Shown here one piece after another: positions 1 to 4,933 of a stretch of 13,136 bases of DNA. Each line of letters starts with the position of its first letter. Within the stretch, counting starts at the first letter, position 1. The notes beneath the pieces were generated by a model that did no database searches, was not told where the DNA came from, and was given only the letters and a program-made list of their open reading frames with translations. The DNA is from Actinobacteria bacterium UBA5182. GTDB taxonomy: Bacteria > Actinomycetota > UBA4738. The stretch lies in assembly GCA_002413185.1 (NCBI GenBank), contig DHWM01000091.1, forward strand, positions 22,926-36,061. The letters run 5' to 3'. The translations under genes and the position numbers were made by a program.

Positions 1-518
1 GCCGAGGCGCCGGCCACCTGCCACCCCCGAGCGACAAGGAGCACGGCCAGGCCAAGCCGGGCCACGCCCTCGAAGATCACCGAAGCCCCGACCAGCCCGA
101 GCCGCCCGAGGCCGATCAGAAGCCCGCGGTTCCACGAGACCAAGAGCCACATCGCTCCGGCCAGGAGGAACCACGCGCCCGGCTTCGGGATCGGGGCGAT
201 CGGCAGGAGCGCCACCAGCACCGCGGCCAGCCCGAAGCCGACGACCCACATCCGCCACATCGGGCGGGCCACCCTCCCGCTCCTGGCCGCGGACATCGCC
301 GCGCCTCCGAACAGCGCGGTGGTTGGACCCGACAGCGCGAGCATGCCTGCCAGAAGCGCCCCGAACGTGCCGAAGCCGCCGCTCGAGAGGCGCCTGCCCA
401 TGAGCGCATTGAACAGATAGGCCAGCACGGCCGTGGCGGCCAGCCCGGCTCCATAGATCACGGCGCCGCGGAGCTCGCGGTCGCGCGCGACCGCGGACGC
501 CGTCCTCTTCAGCTGCAA
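1..518 (-). CDS. Polysaccharide flippase-like membrane protein (N-terminal part, cut by window edge)
   Basis: About 172 residues are present; the gene continues past the left edge. After a short basic N-terminus the reading frame gives alternating hydrophobic stretches: a first membrane segment at about residues 20-34 followed by FNALMGRRLSSGGFGTFGAL, then segments near residues 45-60, 80-98, 105-118 and 125-160. An early helix followed by R-L-x5-FGTFGAL resembles the opening of Wzx/RfbX-type lipid-linked polysaccharide flippases (MOP superfamily, 'LARLLGPEDYGLF'-like). That would mean moving lipid-linked sugars across the membrane, but the family call rests on this resemblance only. The start is uncertain: TTG at 518 gives a sensible N-terminus but only a G-run lies just upstream; GTG at 461 is the next candidate. 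It is downstream of rpsD on the same strand. Another integral membrane protein cannot be excluded. Confidence 0.55.
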   Translation of the reverse strand, partial: MQLKRTASAVARDRELRGAVIYGAGLAATAVLAYLFNALMGRRLSSGGFGTFGALLAGMLALSGPTTALFGGAAMSAARSGRVARPMWRMWVVGFGLAAVLVALLPIAPIPKPGAWFLLAGAMWLLVSWNRGLLIGLGRLGLVGASVIFEGVARLGLAVLLVARGWQVAGAS

Positions 519-647
519 TGGCCCCCCCCGGAGTTTCGGCTGGAGCGATTCGTGGCCGTGTGACGGTCGATTATGGGCGAAGAGGACATGGCTACGCCAC
601 CGCGACATCGCATTTGCGCCTGCAGCGCACAGGACCCGCTGGGGACG

Positions 648-683
648 GCCGAACGGGCTGTTCGGCTCGTTCGCCGGTTCGGC
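648..683 (-). terminator. Possible weak terminator hairpin after rpsD
   Basis: Just downstream of the rpsD stop there is a perfect 7-bp inverted repeat GCCGAAC/GTTCGGC (648-654 and 660-666, 5-base loop). A second copy of GTTCGGC at 677-683 overlaps the stop codon and could pair with the same left arm. There is no T-run on the minus strand after it, so a classical intrinsic terminator is not shown. The rest of the 519-682 gap holds nothing else that I can recognise. Confidence 0.25.
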
Positions 684-1291
684 TAGGACATGAACTCCAC
701 GATGAGCCGTTCGTCCACCTCGGCGGGGAGGGGGATCTCGGCCCGCTCCGGGACGCGGACGAGCCGCCCGGTGACTGCCCCCTTGTCGCGCTCGAGATAG
801 GCCGGAGGATCCGGGGTGATCTCCAGCGCTTCGCGCACCGACACGAAGTTCTTCGCCGACGCGGTGGCTTCGATGCTCTGGCCCGGGCGCACCGAGGCGC
901 TGGGCACATTGATGCGCTTGCCGTCGAGAAGGATGTGGCCGTGCGAGACCAGCTGTCGGGCCTGCGGAAGGGTCTGGGCGAACCCGAGCCGCAGCACCAG
1001 GGCGTCCAGCCGGGTCTCGAGGAGCCGCAGGAGCTCCTCCCCAGTCACGCCCTGGCGGCGGGTGGCTTCGTGGAAGTACCGTCGGAACTGGCGTTCGCCC
1101 ACGCCGTACATCGAACGGAGCTTCTGCTTCTCGAGCATCCGGAGGTGGTACTCGGTGAGGCGGCGACGGGCCCGGCCGTGCTGGCCCGGGGGGTAGGGCC
1201 GCTTGTTCGTCGGGCAGTTCGGACGGCCGCACACGGCGGCGCCCACCCGCCTGCACATCCGATGCTTTGGTCCCAGCTTCTGCACGTGCAT
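683..1291 (-). CDS. rpsD: 30S ribosomal protein S4 (uS4), zinc-binding type
   Basis: The 202-residue product is a full-length S4, a primary 16S rRNA binder that nucleates assembly of the small-subunit body and shapes the mRNA entry site. Visible are the conserved RPYPPGQHG (31-39), the EKQKLRSMYGVGERQFRRYF region (54-73), and the S4 RNA-binding domain with RLDALVLRLGFAQTLPQARQ and the HGHILLDGKRIN loop (about 94-128). The C-terminus ends IVEFMS. The N-terminus carries a metal-site pattern H10-x2-C13-x7-C21-x4-C26. Streptomyces S4, as I recall it, lacks these cysteines. I report ATG at 1291; GTG at 1285 is an alternative and lies 9 bases after GAAGGG, a more usual spacing. The frame stays open upstream to 1408, but that extension is unlike S4. 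tRNA-Pro lies upstream on the same strand. Confidence 0.96.
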   Translation of the reverse strand: MHVQKLGPKHRMCRRVGAAVCGRPNCPTNKRPYPPGQHGRARRRLTEYHLRMLEKQKLRSMYGVGERQFRRYFHEATRRQGVTGEELLRLLETRLDALVLRLGFAQTLPQARQLVSHGHILLDGKRINVPSASVRPGQSIEATASAKNFVSVREALEITPDPPAYLERDKGAVTGRLVRVPERAEIPLPAEVDERLIVEFMS

Positions 1292-1433
1292 TCGCCCTTC
1301 GGTTGCCCAGCCGCGCCGAGCCAGACCTCGAAAGGAGGGGCTCGACCACCTATTATTCCAGTTCACAGGATCACTGACACTGTTCGCGACCGGCGCCCCA
1401 CGCGGCATCCCTGGGCCACCGTGGGAGCGGCAG

Positions 1434-1507
1434 TCGGGACGGCGGGATTTGAACCCGCGACCTCAGCGTCCCGAACGCTGCGCGCTACCAAACTGCGCTA
1501 CGTCCCG
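1434..1507 (-). tRNA. tRNA-Pro (anticodon CGG)
   Basis: Read on the minus strand, the 74 bases fold as a complete cloverleaf. The 7-bp acceptor stem is CGGGACG/CGTCCCG, the D arm is GCGC/GCGC with AGTTTGGTA, the anticodon stem is CAGCG/CGCTG with loop TTCGGGA, the variable loop is AGGTC, and the T arm is GCGGG/CCCGC with loop TTCAAAT. The discriminator base is A. The anticodon CGG reads the proline codon CCG, heavily used in such a GC-rich genome. CCA is not encoded after the discriminator, so it would be added by a nucleotidyltransferase, as is common in Actinomycetota. Confidence 0.97.
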
Positions 1508-1546
1508 ATGGCCGTTCCCGGGACTTCCCGGGACCGGCCGGCCATC
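1507..1546. repeat. Nested inverted and tandem repeats upstream of tRNA-Pro
   Basis: An 8-bp perfect inverted repeat, GATGGCCG (1507-1514) and CGGCCATC (1539-1546), encloses two exact tandem copies of TTCCCGGGAC (1515-1524 and 1525-1534), each containing the palindrome TCCCGGGA. The block starts at the first base of the tRNA. A -10-like TAGACT on the minus strand (1553 to 1548) would put it in the transcribed 5' leader of the tRNA precursor, where it could form a hairpin. Confidence 0.6.
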
Positions 1547-1578
1547 TAGTCTACGCGGTCGCCCAACTGCCCGGCCCC

Positions 1579-1607
1579 GGTGACCTCCCAGCGCCCCGCG
1601 CTAGCAT
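1579..1607 (+). promoter_or_regulatory. Promoter for the glycosyltransferase gene, probably leaderless
   Basis: A -35-like GGTGAC (1579-1584) and a -10-like TAGCAT (1602-1607) are separated by 17 bases. The -10 ends 8 bases before the GTG at 1616, which is where transcription would begin, and no Shine-Dalgarno sequence is visible. This also argues against the upstream in-frame GTG at 1580, which overlaps the -35 element. Confidence 0.5.
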
Positions 1608-1615
1608 CGGAACCT

Positions 1616-2671
1616 GTGAGGATCGCTCAGGTCGCCCCGCCGTGGCTGGCGGTCCCGCCGAAGGGATACGGCGGGATCGAGCTCGTCGTCTCGCTCCTGG
1701 CGGACGGGCTGGTCGAACGAGGGCACGACGTGACCCTGTTCGCCACCGGTGATTCGAGCACCCTGGCCCGGCTGGAGTACGTGTCTGCCGAAGCGCCGGG
1801 GCCCGGCTCAATCAACGACCCGTGGTTCGACACCGCGCACACCGCGCGGGCCTTCCGTGACCCCGACGCGTTCGATCTATTCCACGTGCACTCGCCCTTC
1901 TCGGCTCTCGCGGTGGGCGCCTCCATCGGACGGCCCGTCCTGCACACGGTCCACAACGCGTTCGTCCCGGAGCTTCGGCGCGTCTACTCCGAGCTGGCCG
2001 ACCGAGTGTGGTTCGTCGCGATCAGCGAGTCCCAGCGTCGCCAGATGCCGGAGCTCCGGTACGCGGGGGTCGTCTACAACGGCATCGACGTCGCGGCCTG
2101 CCCGTACCGGTCGGAGAAGGAGGACTTCGTGCTGTTCCTGGGGCGGGCGGCTCCGGAGAAGGGCGCGCTTCGGGCGGTGCGGGCGGCTCGCCTGGCCGGC
2201 GTTCGGCTGATCCTCGCGGTGAAGGTGGCTCACGCCTCGGAGGAGCGCTACTGGGAAGAAGAGGTGGTCCCCGAGCTTCCCTCCGACGCCACGGTCCTGA
2301 GCGAGGTCACCGGCCAGGAGAAGTGCGACCTCCTGGCCAAGGCCAGGGCCGTGCTGTTCCCGATCGACTGGGATGAACCATTCGGGCTGGTGATGACCGA
2401 AGCCATGGCCGCGGGCACACCGGTCATCGCCACTCCCCGGGGCTCGGTGCCGGAGATCGTCGAAGACGGCCTCACCGGATTCGTCGTCCCGGTGGAAAGC
2501 TATCCGGAGGAAGCGGCCGCGGCGCTCCGACGTCTGGGCGACATCGACCCTGCGGCCTGCCGGCGCCACGTGGAGGAGCGGTTCAGCAAGGAGGCCATGG
2601 TGAGCGGGTACGAACGGGCCTACCGGACCGCGCTCCAGCCGGAATCGGCGGTCCGAAAGGAACGGGGCTAA
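1616..2671 (+). CDS. Glycosyltransferase family 4 (GT-B fold)
   Basis: The 351-residue product is a retaining GT-B glycosyltransferase, transferring a sugar from a nucleotide-sugar donor to an unknown acceptor, probably at the inner face of the membrane. The N-terminal domain opens with RIAQVAPPW and the PPKGYGGIE loop (14-22), then GHDVTLFATGDS (36-47), FHVHSPF (89-95) and HNAF (113-116). The C-terminal donor domain has VYNGID (153-158), FLGRAAPEKG (174-183) and the E-x7-E motif in EPFGLVMTEAMAAGTPVI (E254 and E262). Length is usual for the family. I chose GTG at 1616 because the family normally begins at this R-I-A-Q segment and a -10 element sits 8 bases upstream; GTG at 1580 would add 12 residues. 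Its TAA stop overlaps the convergent phosphoesterase stop. Substrate cannot be told from sequence. Confidence 0.88.
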   Translation: MRIAQVAPPWLAVPPKGYGGIELVVSLLADGLVERGHDVTLFATGDSSTLARLEYVSAEAPGPGSINDPWFDTAHTARAFRDPDAFDLFHVHSPFSALAVGASIGRPVLHTVHNAFVPELRRVYSELADRVWFVAISESQRRQMPELRYAGVVYNGIDVAACPYRSEKEDFVLFLGRAAPEKGALRAVRAARLAGVRLILAVKVAHASEERYWEEEVVPELPSDATVLSEVTGQEKCDLLAKARAVLFPIDWDEPFGLVMTEAMAAGTPVIATPRGSVPEIVEDGLTGFVVPVESYPEEAAAALRRLGDIDPAACRRHVEERFSKEAMVSGYERAYRTALQPESAVRKERG

Positions 2672-3585
2672 CGGGTCGTTCTCGCCGGCTCCGCGGCGGC
2701 GAGCTCCAGGATCGTCGCCTCCGGACGGCACAGGAATCGGAACGGTGCGTACTTGCTCGTACCCAGCCCGGGCGAGATGTGCAGGTACGTGGAGCCGAAT
2801 CTCGACAGGCCCATGCAGAGCTTCGTGGGCACCTGGCTGTTGGTGACCAGCGCGCCGAGGAAGGGCATCCGGACCTGCCCCCCGTGGGTGTGACCGGACA
2901 GGATGAGCTGGTAGCCCAGGGCCACCAGCTCGGGGGCCGGGTCGGGCGAATGGACCACCGCCAGACCGAACGCCTCGGGATCGTGGCGCGGGGCCACCCG
3001 GAGATCGTGCCGTTCGATGTGCGGGTCGTCCATCCCCACGACCTCCAGCCGGACGCCGTCGTTGGTTGCGGACAGCCGCCGGTTCTTCAGGTGGACCCAG
3101 CCGTCCGCCTCGAGGGCCCGGATGAGCTCCTCGGAGCGGCTTCGCTCGCCGACCCGCCGCTTCGGCGTCCGCCGGAAGTAGTTGGTGTAGTTGAGCGGCT
3201 TCGGCACGAAGTAGTCGTTGGAGCCGAGGACGAAGTACGACCCCACGCGGCCTCGCACCGGGCGGACCGCGGCAACCACGCCCTCCAGCCCCTGTGGCTC
3301 ACCGAGCATGTCGCCGGTGACGACGGCGATGTCGGCCCTGGGGAGCCCGGCCAGAAAGCCGGCCATTCGGACGTCGCGTCGCACGAAGTGCAGGTCGGAC
3401 ATGTGCAGGACCGTGAGCGGGGCCGAGGCGCCACCCGGGAGCACCTGCAATCGATACTTGGCCGTCCGATACCAGGTGCGCTCGATGAAGATGCCGTAGC
3501 ACACGCACAGCAGGCCGGCTACCAGGATCCCGACCAGAGTCCACCACGCGACGTCGAGTAGATTTGCGGCCAGTGGAAGAGACAT
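2668..3585 (-). CDS. Membrane-anchored metallophosphoesterase (YkuE-like)
   Basis: The 305-residue product has an N-terminal membrane segment (about residues 7-34) and then a calcineurin-like phosphoesterase domain, presumably extracytoplasmic. Metal-binding motifs are SDLH (63-66), GD (91-92), GSND (121-124), H212 in VVHSPDP and GHTHGGQV (231-238). GSND replaces the textbook GNHD; I recall this variant in related actinobacterial proteins, but its effect on activity is unknown. The family hydrolyses phosphoesters; some members act on lipid-linked substrates, yet nothing here fixes the substrate. The ATG at 3585 begins the hydrophobic anchor. The frame is open upstream to 3795, but that part is antisense to the YqeY gene and has no homology-like features. 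In M. tuberculosis a metallophosphoesterase (Rv3683) also lies next to ponA2. Confidence 0.9.
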   Translation of the reverse strand: MSLPLAANLLDVAWWTLVGILVAGLLCVCYGIFIERTWYRTAKYRLQVLPGGASAPLTVLHMSDLHFVRRDVRMAGFLAGLPRADIAVVTGDMLGEPQGLEGVVAAVRPVRGRVGSYFVLGSNDYFVPKPLNYTNYFRRTPKRRVGERSRSEELIRALEADGWVHLKNRRLSATNDGVRLEVVGMDDPHIERHDLRVAPRHDPEAFGLAVVHSPDPAPELVALGYQLILSGHTHGGQVRMPFLGALVTNSQVPTKLCMGLSRFGSTYLHISPGLGTSKYAPFRFLCRPEATILELAAAEPARTTR

Positions 3586-3590
3586 GGAGG
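3586..3590 (+). promoter_or_regulatory. Shine-Dalgarno GGAGG that decides the YqeY start
   Basis: GGAGG lies 11 bases before the ATG at 3602. It favours that start over the in-frame ATG at 3584, which has no such site and overlaps the start codon of the divergent phosphoesterase gene. Confidence 0.45.
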
Positions 3591-3595
3591 CGCCG

Positions 3596-3601
3596 ATTGT
3601 A
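3596..3601 (-). promoter_or_regulatory. -10 element of the metallophosphoesterase gene
   Basis: On the minus strand TACAAT (3601 to 3596), close to the TATAAT consensus, ends 10 bases before the ATG at 3585. No Shine-Dalgarno sequence precedes that ATG, so the transcript would have a leader of only a few bases. No convincing -35 is seen. The element lies inside the 16-base gap between the two divergent start codons. Confidence 0.4.
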
Positions 3602-4084
3602 ATGACGGATGCCGAGGGTGGCGGGAACCTGAAGGTGAGGCTGGCGGAGGATCTCCGCGAGGCCATGAAGGCCCGCGACAAGGTGCGGCTCGGCGCGGTT
3701 CGACTGCTGGCTGCGGCGGTCAAGAATCGTGAGGTCGAACTGGGACACGCGCTGTCCGACGATGAGTTCGTCCAGGTGGCCACCCGGGAGGTCAAGCGGC
3801 GGCGGGAGGCGATCGAGGCCTACGCCTCGGCCGGGCGCGAGGACCGCGCTGACATCGAGCGACAGGAGCAGGCGGCCCTGGAGGCGTACGTCCCCCCAGC
3901 CTTGAGCGAGGTCGAGGTAGAGGAGCTCATCGACGAAGCGATCGCCGCCACGGGAGCCGCCGGGCCCGGTGACCTCGGCAAGGTGATGGGCCAGGTGATG
4001 GACAGGGCCAAGGGCCGGACCGACGGCAAGCTGGTGCAGGCGAAGGTCCGAGCCCGCCTGGGCGCAGGGGCTTCAGGTTCCTGA
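3602..4084 (+). CDS. GatB/YqeY domain protein
   Basis: The 160-residue product matches the YqeY family along its length (B. subtilis YqeY is about 148 residues). Visible are LAEDLREAMKARDKVRLGAV (N-terminal helix pair), REVKRRREAIEAY, the EAYVPPALSEVEVEELI segment, and the typical DLGKVMGQVMDRAKGRTDG loop before the last helix. The family shares a domain with the tail of the GatB subunit of the tRNA amidotransferase, which contacts tRNA, but the free-standing protein has no firmly established role. Start ATG 3602 has GGAGG 11 bases upstream; GTG 3635 would also fit the family N-terminus. It is divergent from the phosphoesterase and convergent with the DivIVA-like gene, 28 bases away. Confidence 0.9.
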   Translation: MTDAEGGGNLKVRLAEDLREAMKARDKVRLGAVRLLAAAVKNREVELGHALSDDEFVQVATREVKRRREAIEAYASAGREDRADIERQEQAALEAYVPPALSEVEVEELIDEAIAATGAAGPGDLGKVMGQVMDRAKGRTDGKLVQAKVRARLGAGASGS

Positions 4085-4112
4085 ACGCTCGTCCTGCAGA
4101 GCGAAGACCAGG

Positions 4113-4796
4113 TCAGAACCCCTCGGGCCCTCCGTCGAAAGGCAACAGATCCTCGGGGAGGTCGAGGTCGGCCTCCTTCAACTCCTGTGTGTCCGTGGGC
4201 ACGATCGTGATCCCGTCGGGGGTGGCCCCGTTGCCCATCCGGGCTCGAGAGCTCGCCACGGCAACCGCCGAGTCCACCTTTTCCACGACGCCGAGGACCC
4301 GCTGGCGGATCAACCCCAGCTCGGCGGTGATGTCGTCGCGCCGGCGGACCAGCCCGCCCAGGATCCGATCGACCTCGGCCTGGGCCTGCCGGAGGCTCTC
4401 CTCACCCTCCCGGCGAAGTCGGTCGGCTTCGACCTTGGCCTGCCGCACAAGCTCGGCGCTCTCGCGCTCGGACTCCAGGCGAAGGGCGAAGCACTCCTGA
4501 TTCACGTCCTTCAGCATCGTCTGGACATGCTTGTCCGCCGCCGCGATGACGTCTGCCATCAGGTCGGTGACGTGGCGGTACGCCTCTTCCTCGAGGCTGC
4601 TGTAGCGGTTCTGGGCTGCGTCACGTTCGTCGTACGCCGTCCGGAGGTCCCGTTCCAGGGACTCGATCTGCTCCTTGATCTGGAAAACGAACGTGTCGAC
4701 CTCCATGGGGTCGTAACCCTTCAGGACCTTGGCGAACTCTGGGTCCATCAGGTCGACCACCCTGGGGTCGAAGATGCTGGTGCCCGGCATGGACAT
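4113..4796 (-). CDS. DivIVA-domain coiled-coil protein
   Basis: The 227-residue product begins with a DivIVA-type lipid-binding head: FDPRVVDL (9-16) and FAKVLKGYDPMEVDTFV (21-37), the hallmark being F-x3-L-x-GYD-x2-EVD. Then follows a long charged coiled coil (about 36-175, rich in E, R, Q and A) and an acidic tail (ADLDLPEDLLPF). DivIVA proteins bind curved membrane at poles and septa; in actinobacteria relatives (Wag31, SepIVA) direct polar growth or division. The head and coil are clear, but which paralogue this is cannot be said. Start ATG 4796 has AAAGGAG 6 bases upstream. The frame remains open far upstream through the PBP gene, which is a GC artefact. It follows the PBP gene on the same strand with a 137-base gap holding its own promoter-like sequence, suggesting related but separately tuned expression. 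Confidence 0.88.
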   Translation of the reverse strand: MSMPGTSIFDPRVVDLMDPEFAKVLKGYDPMEVDTFVFQIKEQIESLERDLRTAYDERDAAQNRYSSLEEEAYRHVTDLMADVIAAADKHVQTMLKDVNQECFALRLESERESAELVRQAKVEADRLRREGEESLRQAQAEVDRILGGLVRRRDDITAELGLIRQRVLGVVEKVDSAVAVASSRARMGNGATPDGITIVPTDTQELKEADLDLPEDLLPFDGGPEGF

Positions 4797-4802
4797 GAGC
4801 GT

Positions 4803-4809
4803 CTCCTTT
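4803..4809 (-). promoter_or_regulatory. Strong Shine-Dalgarno of the DivIVA gene
   Basis: AAAGGAG on the minus strand, 6 bases before the ATG at 4796, is the best ribosome-binding site in the window and fixes that start. A short upstream CCTTCC could pair with GGAAAGG across a GC-rich loop and partly cover it. Confidence 0.75.
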
Positions 4810-4851
4810 CCGGCCGGCGGGGAAGGCCAGCTCCCTGGCTGTTGGAGACCG

Positions 4852-4879
4852 ACGGTATCCCTCTGAATCCCGATTACAA
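4852..4879 (-). promoter_or_regulatory. Promoter-like sequence for the DivIVA gene
   Basis: On the minus strand, TTGTAA (4879 to 4874) and TACCGT (4857 to 4852) are 16 bases apart, a reasonable primary-sigma promoter for a GC-rich actinomycete. It would give a leader of about 50 bases that contains the strong Shine-Dalgarno site. Confidence 0.4.
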
Positions 4880-4933
4880 GGACCCTCGGGGAGCAAATCG
4901 ATGGGCCGGATCGAAGGAAGGAAGAGAGTGTCG

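Noticed and set aside
1292..1408. N-terminal extension of S4
   Set aside because: The frame is open, but S4 proteins start a few residues before the G-P-x-x-R-x-C segment and the extra residues have no S4 character. A ribosome-binding site lies just before 1291/1285.
518..1549. A plus-strand open frame of 343 codons across rpsD and the tRNA
   Set aside because: It lies antisense to an unmistakable S4 gene and passes through the tRNA; no domain is visible.
3586..3795. N-terminal extension of the metallophosphoesterase to 3795
   Set aside because: It would be antisense to YqeY, is rich in S, R and T without a signal, and a good -10 element supports ATG 3585.
4086..4103. CGCTC/GAGCG inverted repeat between the convergent YqeY and DivIVA genes as a bidirectional terminator
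   Set aside because: The stem is only 5 bp with an 8-base loop and no T-run on either strand; too weak to call.
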